Below the pieces are notes generated by a model that worked only from the letters and a program-made list of their open reading frames with translations, was not told the DNA's origin and made no database searches. Position numbers and translations under genes: made by a program. From Primulina eburnea (Eukaryota; Streptophyta; Magnoliopsida; Lamiales; Gesneriaceae), in the NCBI RefSeq assembly GCF_022965805.1, contig NC_133105.1, forward strand, positions 5,642,001-5,706,000: DNA of 64,000 nt, written 5' to 3'. Position 1 is the stretch's first letter. Every line of letters starts with the position of its first letter. This document shows, in pieces, positions 22,915 to 35,917 of this stretch.

Positions 22915-23807
22915 GTAATTGAATCCAACTCATGATAGTGAAATAACGAGTGGCAAGATCATGGCTTGTCTAAAACATGCCCACCTACGTGTGGTCAACT
23001 TCCAACTTATTTAATTACTTGCATGTTTTTTTTTTGTCTCTACTAAATTAATACTTAAACCTTCTATTTATTTTAACTCCAAAGTACTAAAAATATTGTA
23101 TCTAGATATTTAGGTTTTTTATAATTCTCATTAAACGTGCTTTAGGAATATATGCCTTTTTAATTTTCTGCGCACAACATAAAAAAATTTAAACACTAAC
23201 ATCGAAAAAATCAAAGAAGTATATATTTAAAAATTAGATATTGATGAATAGCAACTCGGGCCAGTTGGACACAATAAAATAATAATGTCCCACACATATT
23301 CTCTGTATTAAAAATATTTTAAATAATTTTTTGGGTTTTTTGTTTTTAACCTAACTTTTTTTTAATGTAGTCGACACTCATCACAAAACATATTTACATT
23401 CTAAAAAGATTTGAATTTTAGCAAGCATGAAGAATTTTTCTGGCCTTTCGAATTTATATATTCTAAAATTTATTATTTAATATATTATTTAAATATAACT
23501 TTTTTATATGATGGGTTCTATTATTTTTTGAAAGTTAATCATACATTGTGGCATGCATGTGTTTTTTCTAAGGTGTCGTTAATTATCAAATAATTCATAA
23601 AAAGATTATTTTCAAGTCACAGTCGATTATTTTTTGTGAAAGAATCAGCAACTAGCAATTTACTTTATATTTGTTTCATATTATTATTATTATTTGCTTT
23701 CTTTTTTTTTTTTTTTTTTGAAATCTTCTAATTTCCATTATCAACAAAATATCACGCGTTTAATTTAACAAAAATCTGAATTGAAAACCACACATTTAAT
23801 TTAAAAA

Positions 23808-23893
23808 GCAAAAACTTGTTTGACGGTTTCACATGTCGTATTTTGTGAGAAGGTCTCTTATTTAGGGTCATGTCATCCATGAAAAAGTATTAC
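23808..23893 (+). mobile_element. Mutator-type MITE, copy 5, truncated
   Basis: Only the first half remains: 'gcaaaaacttg', a degenerate terminal hairpin, 'gtcatccatgaaaaagtatta', then unrelated DNA. Confidence 0.6.
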
Positions 23894-26304
23894 TCATCTT
23901 TAATTGCATTGATAAGATGTGACTGAATTAAGAGACATTGAAGAAAATATAATCAATTTTCTCGACTTAATTGATGTAGACATGGCCATATTATAAAATC
24001 TATGGATTCAAAAGAATATGCTTCTTTGGACCCGTTGATTTCAACAACTTTTACATGAGATGATACATTATTTTCATCTTCTAGAAAAAGTACAATGAAA
24101 AATATTTGTCCCACACGTGTGAGGTGATGTGTATTCTCAAATAATCTATTAATTTATAAGAAATAAAATCTGGATTTTATGTCATATATGTAATGGTTAT
24201 GTTACATTTATTAGTATAGCTTTCGCTTAGTAAATTATAATCGTTTGATTGCGTTATTTATTTATGTTTGATTGATGTAAAAAGGATCGGAGTTGGCCAT
24301 GTGTTTCACCATTCTTGAAATCAGGCTGTATAATTTCGAACAAAAAATTGGTCAATGATTTGAACTGATATACTAGGTAGATGTTTTTATAGTCGTGGCT
24401 TCCATTTTTTCTATTAAAAATTTTTCGAACGAGTATCTCGTACATGTTTAATTAGTGTAATTTATTTGATTAGCGTGATTTACAGAATATTTTGTTATCA
24501 TGTGATTTATTGAGTGTACATGAATAATAACAATTATTATTATTTAAAAAAATTGGCCAATGCATGAACTTGGTCACATTTGCGACTTTTGATTTTCCAT
24601 TGTCTAAAGTTTAAATTTTATTTTACTCGTGTTAAATAAAGCTAGAGAAATTTGACTTTATTGAACTAAAGTGACGGGATTTTTTTCTTTTTTTTTAACA
24701 AAAATAAATTTATAACTCAAGGTCTCCAAGTTAAACCCTGAAGGTGGCGAACATGTACTATGTGTCGGGGAAAGTTTAATTTTTTACTTTTTTTTTTTTT
24801 TTTTACTTTTATGCTATTTTGATATCTTACATTATTAAAAAAAAAAAGATCATACAATATATTTTAATTTTTTTTGAAAATTTTGTAGCTTGCTTTATAA
24901 TTTTAGTCTTTTTTCTATGAAAATATTTATACGACTTTGAACTCGTCGACATGATGGACTCCATAAGATAAAAGAATATTTAAAAAAAAATAGAAGATTA
25001 TAATTAAAATTGGACAATAATAAATATATGAATAACAATTTTCTTTTTTATGTCATATTATATTATTCCCAAAATTCACAATGTTCGATGAACTTGTCCC
25101 ACTCAATGGAATCAAAAGCAGAAAGGGAGTGCTTAACTTCAAGAAGCAACCAATACCTAAACTTCAGATGATCATACACTAACCATTACTTTTAAATCAA
25201 AATTAAACATATATTATTTTTTAAGTTATGTAATTGTAATTTTTTTAATATAAATTGTACGTGGCGGTATCCATGAGAAAGAAAGAGTGTTGCTTCGACA
25301 TAAAAATTACTGATTGGTGACTCTTTATTAAACCAAATAGCATTCAAATCGATGGATTTGCATGTGGTAGAAGATTTGATATTTAGATTTCAAATGACGG
25401 AAGCTTTTCATATCAAAGAATAATATAAGAAAATAAAGTTAAAATCTTTTATAATTGGAAAAAATGTTTCAATTTGCTACTGCAATAAAATAGATCTATG
25501 TGATATCTGCCAATTGCATTCTACATAGTTTGACAAGGATTCCTAACTACGGTACCTATGCGTGTAGTAATTAATGCGGGCATGCTTAGGCAGAGTGTTG
25601 CAAATTGCGGTGCATGAATGAGAGTTGATCAAAGTTCTTGTCAAGTTCCTTCGAACAGTGTCTTAAAGACAAAAACTAGCTTCAAGCTGGATAAAAAAAA
25701 AGTCAAGATAAGGATTACTACATTTTATAAAAGTAAAAAGATGGTTAAATGGATAAGATCTTTATACATTTGCCCAGTAATAAAAAAATTGAAAATATAA
25801 AAAATTAAAAGATCAAAGAAAGCGCAATTCAGATTTCAAGGTGAGAAATCATGAACACTTTTTCTTTCTTTCTTTTGAGGCAATAAAAACACAGAACTAT
25901 TTTGGATCTTCACTAACACAGGAATGGACAGAATGGTAATAGGCTAATAGCAGATGAGAAACAGAAAATCTTCACAACAATTGTCATAAAACATTCACCA
26001 CACACCTGAAATAGTTTTTCTTATATATAAGTCATTAGACAGCATATGATTAATGTACAAAGATTTTTTGTTTTCATTTTTTGATTTTTTGCAGACAAAT
26101 ATATGTACAAAGTAGTAGGAACTTGTTATAAAAAGTTCAAGCCCATGAACAGACGTGGTAATAAGCACATTGGCAGCCAAACTGCTTCAATAGTCTGGTA
26201 AGATTATTGGAACGGAAAAAACAGCAGAAAATGTTGACATAAACTTCTGATGTTACAAAAACAAAGAGTAGATGCTATCGCCACTGCGAAACTTACGTTG
26301 GAAC

Positions 26305-28111
26305 TTAAGGTTGGACGGTGATTTCCATATCGGCCGCAGCGGCTTCAGGATGGTAGTTTAGTATTTCCATCCACATCAATTCCCTAATCATCTCTTCCCC
26401 TAAATCCTCATCAATGTCAAGATTGATGGGGACTTGCGCCGGAGGGTCGCATCTTGGATCGTACAAGGGAGACATGTACGGGTGTTGAAGTGCTTCGGTT
26501 ACACCAATCCTCTTTGAAGGGTCGAAGACAAGCATCTTTTGCAAAAGATCAATAGCTAAAGGATGGGCTTGAGGGTAAAGGTGAGAAAACGGAGTTCCCA
26601 TGGAGAATGGAAGAGATTTGATATACTTTTTCGCCTTTGGATTGTCAATGAACTTGAGATCATCTTCCTGTTGACTACCGAGTATGTTGATAATTAATTT
26701 AAGCTGGTTAAGGCATTCGGTACCTGGAAAAACAGGCTTCCTACCGAGAAGTTCTGCAAAGATGCAACCAACGGACCACACATCAATGGATGTGCCGTAG
26801 TTGTCACAGCAGAGAAGGAGCTCCGGGGCACGGTACCAGCGAGTCACCACATATTCTGTCATGAACTGATCTTTGCCGCCGTTTGTGCGTGCGAGCCCGA
26901 AATCGCATATTCTTAGATCACAATTTGCATTAATCAGTAGGTTCCCTGGCTTTAAATCACGATGAAGAATGTTTGCCGAGTGTAGATATTTCAGACCTCT
27001 AAGTAACTGCATTGAAAAAAAAAAGTGAGAAGGCCAGAGGAGGTTGGGGAGGTTTGATCAGTTTTTAAATACCAAGTCCCATGCATACTGACTTCGACAA
27101 TCCAAAGATCGCAAAAAAGGCAACCATGTTTTCAATCTAAGAAGCTCATTGTTGTGCGTGAGCAAGTAGGGAATCCTTCCAAAGAAAGGGGTGATCTCTT
27201 TCTTGATGCTTAGCTCTTGGATACTGTCATGATTCCTGGATCGTATTTATACTTTCAAGAGCTCAAGGTTTCGATAATTGCATCATGCATTCTTTTGAAT
27301 AAGTGAAGGAATCACAATAGAATCGACATATTTGATCAAATAGTATCATATTACTAGGAAAAATTGCAGGGATTTTATAATGCCACTGTGTGTGTGTATC
27401 AGCACAGGGGATTTCAACATTACATAATTGGTTCACACTCACTAACAGATAGTCTGACACTATAATTGCAGTGATACTAATAAAATTAGCCCCATCTGCT
27501 CCTGGAACAAAATATTAAGGTATTACAAATGGTTTTGGCCATTCAATAAATCTTTCAGCACTGCGCAGGTCTAGTCAGAACATTGCTCAGACATTCATTC
27601 TGCCAGTCTTCAAAAGGTGTGGCTCAGAAATGAAACAAACATATACAGTTACACTGTAAACATGCTAAAAAAGATTATGAAAAGGTACCTGGAAGAGGAA
27701 ATACTGGCAATGATCATTTGTAAGTGTCTGAGAGGACTTGATTATCTGATGCAAATCAGTATCCATAAGCTCGTAAACCAAGTAAACGTCCTTGAAACTT
27801 CCCTTGTGTATAGGCAGCATGACATCTTTGAGAGCTATCACATTTTCATGTCTAAGATGCCGGAGAAGCTTCAGTTCGCGCAAGGTTCTGAGTGCATCAA
27901 TACGATTCTCAAAGGCATTATGTATCTTCTTGATTGCAACCTTTTCATTAGTTTCCCTGTTGACAGAAGAACACACTATGCCATATGCCCCTCGACCAAT
28001 AGGCTTGATCGGCACGTATTTAGTATCGATTTCAAAAAGTGTTTGCCACATTGAGTAATAATGTTTCCCTCGAGATCTAACGCCATTTGGAGGTTCCACT
28101 GGAGTTGCCAT
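26305..28111 (-). CDS. MPK1/MPK2: Group C mitogen-activated protein kinase, MPK1/MPK2-like
   Basis: Two coding exons (28111-27689 and 27006-26305) joined by a GT-AG intron give 374 aa, a full-length MAP kinase. Visible motifs are the Gly-rich loop IGRGAYGIV (about residues 38-46), the ATP-anchoring Lys in VAIKK (K61), the catalytic HRDLKPGN (D158), DFG (D176) and the TEY activation motif (T191-E192-Y193). [11 protein letters not shown] and the MAPK insert follow. The C-terminal [18 protein letters not shown] resembles MPK1 and MPK2 more than MPK7. The enzyme phosphorylates Ser/Thr-Pro sites in cytoplasm and nucleus after activation by a MAPKK; group C kinases have been linked to MKK3, wounding, ABA and circadian signals. 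The start begins [10 protein letters not shown], the family's usual N-terminus. Every catalytic residue is intact, so it should be functional. Confidence 0.95.
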
Positions 28112-29080
28112 ACTACTGAAACCATAAAAGAAAAACAGTTATACAAAGCTTTCAGCAGAAAGATTGCCATATAAACACAGATAATACGTATAAGTACATT
28201 ACATATACAGAGTTTTACACCGTATTATGGCCCGATCACCATAATCAGATCACTCGCAGGCTTGCAGCAATATTCGAACATGATGACCAATGGAAACTCC
28301 CATTGATGGAACAAAATCGCATAAAATTATTCAACATTTAGCATTGTAGGCTTGTAGCTGCAATATAAACACGCACACGGAAAATAAAGCAGGATCCACC
28401 GACGGTTCTTCCGAGAAAGCCAATTCAATGTTGAAGAACACAGTAGAATCTTTTAACGAAAATGCTCGATCAGTAAATAAGGATTACAGATTAGCACAAT
28501 GAGATTCAAGTCTAATACAACGATAGAATAATCTTTCAACCAGTGTTCTCACCAATTTGGATCAAAAACCAAATCCGAATTCATCTTTAATTTGTAGTTT
28601 TACCCAATTATCTCATTCGAACTCAACCCAATACATTCGAGCATGAAATACGAGAAATCAAATAGTTGAATGACAAGTAGTTAAAACAAGCATAATAAGG
28701 TAACTTGGGAGATGTGAAAAAAGGAAATTTTGTTACTTTCCATTTACTCCATCGTTGGAAAAAAAAAACAGCATAACTTCGAAAATCAACAAATAAGTAA
28801 AACGAAAGCACATACTTTTGCGCTGAAAATTTTCCAAAAATCCCCTAAATATTAAAATAGCGCCTCAAAATTCAAATTCTTCATCATTCCATCCAATCCC
28901 AGCTTCATCTCAAATTCGACCCCAGTCCTTGCTCAAATCACCGTCTTCTCTTCCGATTCTCAACAATATCACCCAATTTCTTCAAACTGTTCGACAAATT
29001 GCTCACTTGGAAGCTGAATTCACCTGAAGTTTCCTGAATTTCACTGAATCGGATCACTAGGATCTACAGCAAATAATTAC
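28112..29080 (-). promoter_or_regulatory. MAP kinase 5' UTR with probable intron, and promoter
   Basis: Only four bases separate the ATG from a good splice acceptor (TTTCAG at 28121-28116). A matching donor, AAAA|GTATGTGC, lies at 28815, so a 700-bp leader intron (28815-28116) is likely. The upstream exon would then lie in the stretch up to about 29080. The transcription start cannot be fixed from sequence. Confidence 0.5.
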
Positions 29081-29354
29081 CTCACATCTCGATAAAACTT
29101 TTCACTGCTATGAATCCCTCAGGGGGTAATATTGACAAAATCTTTCCAAGAAAAATACAATTTGAGAGTAAATAATATGATTGGTTGTGTGGTCGTAATC
29201 AAAGTATGGATCAGCAGCAATGAAGCCACAATTTTCCATTTTAATTTAATTTATTTTTCTTTTGTCCTAATTATCAATGTAAATCATGTTATATACACAA
29301 CAAAATTAAGTATACCACGTTATTTTCTTATTTTTTGTGGACGGTATGTACTAG

Positions 29355-29357
<3 letters not shown>

Positions 29358-29432
<75 letters not shown>
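29358..29432. repeat. (TA)n microsatellite
   Basis: About 75 bp of TA dinucleotides. It creates artificial Ile-Tyr open frames on both strands. Confidence 0.95.
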
Positions 29433-29437
<5 letters not shown>

Positions 29438-29545
29438 ATAATTCGAATAATTTTTTTCTTTTTGTTATATAGAGTGGTGAGATCAGTCTCGAACTCGAGA
29501 TGTCTTGTTACACTGAAACGCACCATGTCGACTGAATCTACAAAG

Positions 29546-29716
29546 AGTAGGTATTTTGTGAGACGGTCTCACAAATCTTTATTTGTTAGACGAGTCAATC
29601 ATACTGATATTCACAATAAAAGTAATTCTCTTAGAATAAAAAATAATAAATTTTCATGAATGACCCAAATAAGATATATGTCTCGTAAAATATGACTCGT
29701 GAGACCGTCCCATCTA
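29546..29716 (-). mobile_element. Mutator-type MITE, copy 6, diverged
   Basis: Terminal hairpins GTGAGACGGTCTCAC and GTGAGACCGTCCCA enclose the family interior ('attcacaataaaagtaat', 'ttcatgaatgacccaaataagata'). The outermost ends are degraded. Confidence 0.65.
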
Positions 29717-30838
29717 AAAGCTGTGATAATTTGAATATTGTTACACATTACAAAAAACTGATTAAAATATTGATATGAGAGGATAAAAAAATTTAGGCGA
29801 ACTTATTCACCAAAATTCAAATTTACCTCATAAAATAATTGGCAACTCACGTATCGACGGAATTAAACACCACATTGCTTGGGTCCAAAACAAATATGTT
29901 ATGGTAAAAGAAGTGGAAAAAATAGTGTTATACTAAAAATATGCATAGAATGTTTGCTAGTGTCTATTTATTATAGTTATAGATATTTTTATAGGTGTCA
30001 TAAAAAAACCCACAAAAAATCGAAAACTTGCATTTTCGTAAACTTTAGTTTTTTATGTTGTCGAATTTCAATCTAATATGATATTTTTTCTCAATTTAGA
30101 CGTCGACAGAAGTAGTTAACACCTATGTAACGTTGACATGACTATTGTCACATCATCCGCATCAATGAAAAAAGGTTTAAACTTGACAAACATTAAAAGA
30201 TATATGACTAATACAATAATTTGAAAACACGTGTGATCAAAATTGCAATAAATTGATTTGAAGTAAGCTCTAAATTGATTTCGACTGTTATCCTTTATTA
30301 AAGGAAGGAAATCTAAGCATGTCATAAATTCTATTTCGATGGGTTTCTGTGAGACTGCCTTACAAAAAATCAAGTTTCTAGATACTACATAAATATTAAT
30401 CATATAAGTTTTTTTAAATAAAAAAATCCGCCAAATTATGAAATTTATATGATAATAATGGTAGATTTCAAATACAATTATTGAGCAAATTTTTCTATTA
30501 CTTGTATCGTCTTTGTCGGTAACTCTAGAGCATTCAGTTTGACTAAATCTTAGGTCCTTGCAAGTTTAGTTGAACCAACTCATAATTTCCCCATTTTTAT
30601 CGTGGATTTAAATTAGATGCGTGTTGAGTATAATGAGACTATTCTATATTATGTGAAGTATTTATTCTGATGTCGGTAAATATTAACTATTGGATCATTG
30701 ATATATGTGTCAATTTTCATAAAAATATAAGAGACTTAAGTGATATAATGATATTGAAATAATGAGATGAGCGAATTAAAGAACTAAATATAAAACATGA
30801 GGATACATTTTTATTTTATATTTGTATAAATTTATCAC

Positions 30839-30991
30839 ACAAATTTTTGTGAGACAGTATCATATATTAATTTTGTGAGACAAATATTTTATTTGGGTCA
30901 CAAGTGAAAATGCATTATTTTTTATGTCAAATATGAGCAGAGTTGACTTGTGAATAAAGATCCGTGAAATCGTCTCACAAAAAACCTATTC
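30839..30991 (+). mobile_element. Mutator-type MITE, copy 7, diverged
   Basis: The order and spacing of family blocks are kept ('tgtgagacagtatca', 'ttatttgggtca', 'agatccgtgaaatcgtctcac'), but both ends are degraded. It lies seven bases from copy 8. Confidence 0.6.
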
Positions 30992-30998
30992 AAAATTT

Positions 30999-31425
30999 GG
31001 CAAAAACTTGTGAAACAGACTCACGGGTTGTATTTTGGTTGAGTGGATTAAATAAAGATGGATTAATAATCAAATATTTATCGTTAAAATTTTAAGTTGC
31101 TTTAATAATCATTTTGACCCGGTTTAAGATCCAATTTTATAGATAACTATTTGATTAATAAAATTGATCTTAAATCGGGTCAAAATGATTATTAAAACAT
31201 CTTAAAATTTTAACGATAAATATTTGACTATTAATCTATCCTTATCTAATCCACTCAACCAAACACACAGTGAATATTACTTTAATGGTGAATATCGGTT
31301 ATTTTGGTAATCTATGAAAAATTATTACTTTTTATGCTAAGATATTACTTTTTATTGTAAATATCGGTAGGGTTAACCGTCTCACGGATAAAGATTTGTG
31401 AGACCATCTCACAAGAGACCTACTC
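30999..31425 (+). mobile_element. Mutator-type MITE, copy 8, with foldback MITE inserted, perfect 9-bp TSD
   Basis: Outer ends are GGCAAAAACTTGTG and AAGAGACCTACTC. Flanks are TCAAAATTT on both sides (30990-30998 and 31426-31434), a perfect 9-bp target duplication. The element is 427 bp, not about 180, because an unrelated inverted-repeat element occupies 31030-31270. Confidence 0.82.
31030..31270. mobile_element. Long foldback (inverted-repeat) MITE
   Basis: The two halves are near-complementary over more than 100 bp. The left arm reads GGTTGAGTGGATTAAATAAA..., and the right arm, read in reverse complement, GGTTGAGTGGATTAGATAAG.... The inner part pairs 'tttgacccggtttaagat' with 'atcttaaatcgggtcaaa', leaving a loop of about 25 bp. 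Transcripts would form one long hairpin. There is no coding capacity. Confidence 0.8.
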
Positions 31426-31621
31426 TCAAAATTTATATTATGCGTCCTAGAAAAAATTTAAATCAAGAGGTTATCTACCGATCAGCTATATTTGAGACAT
31501 TCCATCTTCGAAAATAAATGAAGAATAATAAAATAGGTAAAATCTACAATTACAAACCATTGATTATCCAATTAAAAATCGTGACCTTTTTTACGAACAT
31601 GCCTTGGTAAGCTTCGAAGCA

Positions 31622-32188
31622 GTGTTCTAAAAAGCTCGCTTAAGCTCCGCTTAAGCTCGCTTAAGCTTGAAGCTTGGCGAAAACGCCCCGCTTCGGAGAA
31701 AGCGGAAAAAAGCGGTCAAACTGTAGTTTGACCGAATTAAGCATAATTAAGGTGTTTGATTAAGCGTGCTTAACTACAATTGATCGCATCTATTAATTTT
31801 TTTATTTTGAAGGTATGTTTTTTTATTTTAAAATAATAAATTAGGTTTATAATTTAGATGTTTATTTTTTAATTTTAATTATGATTAAGCATGTCTGATA
31901 ATGATTTGACAAATATTTAACATTTTTAATGTGTTTTAGTTGCAAAAACAAATTAAGATTGTAATTTTGATATTTTATGATTTTATAAATATGAGAATTA
32001 ATGCATCAGACATAAAATTTATCATATTTATGTATTATTTTATCTAATTATAGGTTTGAGATAATTACAATTACACTGAATATAAAAAACGCTTTTTCAC
32101 GCTTAAGCCTGTGCTAATCTCGCTTAAGCTTGAAAAGCTTGGAGCTCGACATCCGCGCTTCGGGGCGCTTCACGCCTTTTAGAACCTT
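31622..32188. mobile_element. Non-autonomous Mutator-like element with 10-11 bp TSD
   Basis: The left end reads GTGTTCTAAAAAGCTCGCTTAAG; the right end in reverse complement reads AAGGTTCTAAAAGGCG, with matching 'gcttaagc'-rich and 'cgccccgcttcgg'-type subterminal blocks. GCTTCGAAGCA flanks both sides (31611-31621 and 32189-32199). Ends can shift by a base because of the repeat, so the duplication is 10 or 11 bp, in the range of Mutator-like elements. The AT-rich middle has no coding frame. Confidence 0.68.
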
Positions 32189-32778
32189 GCTTCGAAGCAA
32201 TAATGTCAGGAATCCAATTTCCAGCCAAACACGCATCGTTTGGAGATATTCTTCCGGACGTACGACGCCGTATCTGATATCTCATATTAAGTTATATTAG
32301 TTTACATAACAAAATAATATCTTATTTTTCCTTTTACTCGGTTTTTCTTTTTTGTTTCGAATCATATTCGTAGCTAATTTTGTTTCAAGTCTCGAATACT
32401 CCAACTTAGTTCTTTGGAATTTAAGGATTTGATTTGGAGAGAAATTTTTAATTTGATATCGATTTAAATGATAAATTTAAAATGACATTCATTTCGGTGA
32501 ATTTCAAATTATCACAATCTCTATTATATTTACATAATTTAAGGAATGTTAAATTTGAAATCTATCAACAAAAATTCATCCAGACACAATCTTAGTTTGT
32601 TTAGATTTGAATTACATAGTTTCAAATCCTTCCATCCAAATACAATATTATTTCATGTAATTCAACATTTAGTCCTTTGTATTAAAAAAATAAAAAAAGG
32701 ACCTCATGGTTGCTTCTGAGCAGCCAAATTTGACCCTTTAGTTAGTTATGGACCTCCACAAGCCATTATTCTTTCGAT

Positions 32779-32955
32779 GAGTTTCATGTGAGATCGTCTC
32801 ATACATTTTAATCTGTGAGACTGGTCAACCCTATCGATATTCACAATAAAAGTAATACTCTTAGCATAAAAAGTAATATATTTTCATTGATGACCCAAAT
32901 AAGAGATTCGTCTCACAAATATGATCCGTGAGACCGTCTCACACGAGTTTTTGCC
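32779..32955 (-). mobile_element. Mutator-type MITE, copy 9, full length
   Basis: It runs from GATGAGTTTCATGTGAGATC to 'gagtttttgcc' and keeps both terminal hairpins and all interior blocks. Flanking 9-mers match only partly, so the duplication has decayed. Confidence 0.78.
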
Positions 32956-35453
32956 TAATCTTCATTGTTAGTGAATAACTATTCATTTTCACACAGCTCC
33001 AAATTTCAATCATGCGTTAAGAAAGAGAAATCCATAATTATAATAAGAATTAATTAAGACTAAAGCAAAGGTGTTATGTTTCATCTTTTCACTTCCATAA
33101 TAATTGTCTTTTTGAAACTTTGGCAAAGATCCGAACCTTCCGAGAAATTTCTATATCTCATCTTAAAATGTCGATAGCAGATCTCTCTCTTTCTAGATTT
33201 AGATATATTTTTGTAACAACAAATGTGGCAGAAAATGGAGGACTACAACTTAAGATGTCAATGTACGTTGTGTATGTAGGATTGCCCCGGCCCGCCAACA
33301 AAATTCAATGGGTTGGATTGACAATACCCAACCCATTTGTTGTTAAGTAGCGACAGACCGTCGCCAAATTAGCGACAATTTAGTTTCTCAAAATCGTCGC
33401 TAATTGACGACAAGTTTTGAGAAACCATATTGTGACAATGAATTTAACGACGTTGTTAATTTCCGTCGCAAAAAGCGTCGCAAACATAATTTTTTTTTGC
33501 TTTATAAAGTTTTAAAATGAGAAGCCTACCCGTTAATTAGTTTGGCTAACATGTATAGCTGTGCAATCCATTATTTATAGTTTTTTTTAATTATTATTAA
33601 ATTCAATTAATTATATATATTATCACAAAAAACATTAAATCCATATATTTTTCTGAAAATCAAACACATTATGTTAAAAAAAACTCGAGCATGTCTATCC
33701 TATTTGTAAGAGGTGGAGTTTTGAATACAATTAATTTTACATAAGGGTCGCTCATATTTTTGAATTGTTACAGAGTTGCCGATGTAATTTGTTCTTAATA
33801 GTAATCGGATAATGAATAATTATATAGTAATAAAGAATTGATTTTTACTATTGCTTCTTTAAGCAAATATGGAAATTTAAATTTAGGAAATAACAGATCA
33901 TTATTTTGCATGTATGATGTTTGACCAAATTGGGCCCTTCGTCTTTTCATTTATAGACAAATGGACTCAATTCGGTAAGTTAAATGGGCCTCTTTAATTA
34001 TTGATGTAATAATTAAAAAATTAATTTATTTTATTTAAAAAAAATATCGATTTATTTATATTTAAAAAAAACATTTCTATTTATGAAACTTTCCGATTTT
34101 GTTTTCTTAACTATTTTCCAGTAATTAATAAAGGAATGTATTATAATTCGTATGTTCCATCTATCCAGGGATACATAAATGAAATCAAATTCGGAACAAA
34201 CATCTTTTAGTCAGTTAAAAACCTTGGAAAATTGTTATTTTAACGTTATGATAACTTCATAATACTTGAGCTCTTTCTTTAAAAAAAAAACAAATAATTT
34301 TTTTTTATGATGATGCAACTTACAAACGTTAAATCCGATGCATACTGAGTAAACATTTGAGCTAACGCAGTTGCGTGAAAATCACATTAGCAAATTAAAC
34401 AGTACTGAACAAATCATACGTTATAGACTGACACAAAATTATGTTGAATGATAAAATAAAACTTGTGAACATTAATCAAACGTTCACATATTTCACTAGC
34501 TCTTAAATATGCCAAAGTTTTATTCAGTTGTAATAATTAACCAGTTGAAAGTTTAGGTACGATGGTCAAGAAAGAATAGTCCGAGACCAAAAAATATATA
34601 CATACATTAAATAAAATATAATATCGAAAAGCAGATTCAATAAACCAAATTTACGAAAAGCAAAGGGAAAAAAATAAATATTTTCCCCGAATTGCGCCTT
34701 GAATGGCTAATTTCTATGTAAGGTAAGTTTTACTTTAGGAATTAAATTTCTGATTCCATGTTTTCAGTCAAAAGGTTTTCGAAACATGGTACTATTTTTT
34801 ATTTTTAAATGACACTTTACCAGATAATGATAATTAATTAATTAGTCAACGACACGAATGACCTTTAATTTATTTTACCCGGTCAAACTACTTTACTTCT
34901 CGACATCAGCAAAATTATTAGTCCATTTGTTTCTCTAATTATAATTATTTAGCGCGATTTAAGTGTCATTTTTAAAAATATTTTAGATCATGATTTGCAT
35001 TAGTATAATTATTTATTATTCAGTCATTACTTGTATTCATGGATTTAGACATTTAGTTCGACCTAATTAACCATGGTTAAATTGTTACATCAACCGTCGT
35101 TAAAAAGTAAATCAAAATTTATTTATCTAAAAAATTGTTAGTTGTTGGAGCACTTGTTTGTGTATTTCTCCAGAACCCAAAAATTTGTTTCCCAATAAAG
35201 TGGGGAAAATTGTAATCATAAATTTTTCTGTGTCATTGATCAATTTATAGTTTTATTTCTTTGACTAAAAAAATTTATTTTTAAAAATTTAATTAATTAT
35301 TTTTTATCGGAGTTTTGTTGTAATATTAATATTGTATGCGCCAGCAATGTCTTTTATCATGCTAACTTTTTTTTTTTTCCGGTGGCACACCATCATTTTT
35401 TTGTTATCATGATAACACTCCCATAAATAACGACTAAAATCTAAAAAAGATAA
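32956..35453. other. Intergenic DNA with a CACTA-like repeat patch
   Basis: At 33345-33490 the motifs 'agcgaca', 'cgtcgc' and 'gacgac' recur in both orientations (for example ccgtcgccaaattagcgac). This resembles the subterminal repeats of CACTA elements, but no CACTACAAG end is present. The remainder is AT-rich without a supported gene. Confidence 0.45.
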
Positions 35454-35612
35454 GGTAAAAACTTGTGTGAAACGGTCTCATGGTTCGTATTTTGTGTGAC
35501 TGCTCTTTTATTTGGGTCAATGAAAAAATATCATTTTTTATTGTGAACATCGGTAGGATTGACTCCTCTTATAAATAAAGAATTGTGAGACCGTCTCCCG
35601 AGAGACTTTCTC
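35454..35612 (+). mobile_element. Mutator-type MITE, copy 10
   Basis: It runs from GGTAAAAACTTGTGTGAAAC to CGAGAGACTTTCTC. Flanks AAAAGATAA and AATATATAA agree at 7/9 positions, compatible with an old 9-bp duplication. Confidence 0.7.
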
Positions 35613-35859
35613 AATATATAAATAAGTAGACTAGGATGTAACCGGAACAACAAGACTCAAAATAAAAAAAGACGCGAAATAACACAACAAGAAATCCAAA
35701 TTTTCCCGACACAGTGACATGCAAGCATACGCAACGATTCGTTATATACAATGATTTTAACAGTTCACCATTCTCTCATATTTCAGTTATCTTATTAAAT
35801 TAAAAATGATTTTTAAAATACATGTTTAACATGCTAAAGTAATTGTATGTTCTAAAATG

Positions 35860-35863
<4 letters not shown>

Positions 35864-35911
<48 letters not shown>
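35864..35911. repeat. (TA)n microsatellite
   Basis: About 48 bp of uninterrupted TA dinucleotides. Confidence 0.95.

Positions 35912-35917
<6 letters not shown>

Larger units (their letters stand above)
21572..26304. other. Intergenic DNA with microsatellites, no supported gene
   Basis: Very AT-rich, 4.7 kb. It holds a (TA)n tract at 22843-22911, a short ATT-repeat near 21982-22000 and a truncated copy of the MITE family at 23808-23893. A diverged relative of that family may lie near 22720-22845. Open frames here are short and without motifs. The end near 26304 should be the 3' UTR of the MAP kinase gene. Confidence 0.5.
29081..30838. other. Intergenic DNA, no supported gene
   Basis: It holds a (TA)n tract at 29358-29432 and a MITE at 29546-29716. 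The remainder is AT-rich and non-coding as far as I can see. Confidence 0.45.

Noticed and set aside
29132..29659. 175-codon plus-strand open frame
   Set aside because: Much of its length is Ile-Tyr coding from a (TA)n microsatellite, with a MITE at the end. Not a gene.
33345..33490. Complete CACTA transposon
   Set aside because: Only subterminal-type repeats are visible; neither CACTACAAG end nor a 3-bp duplication could be found.
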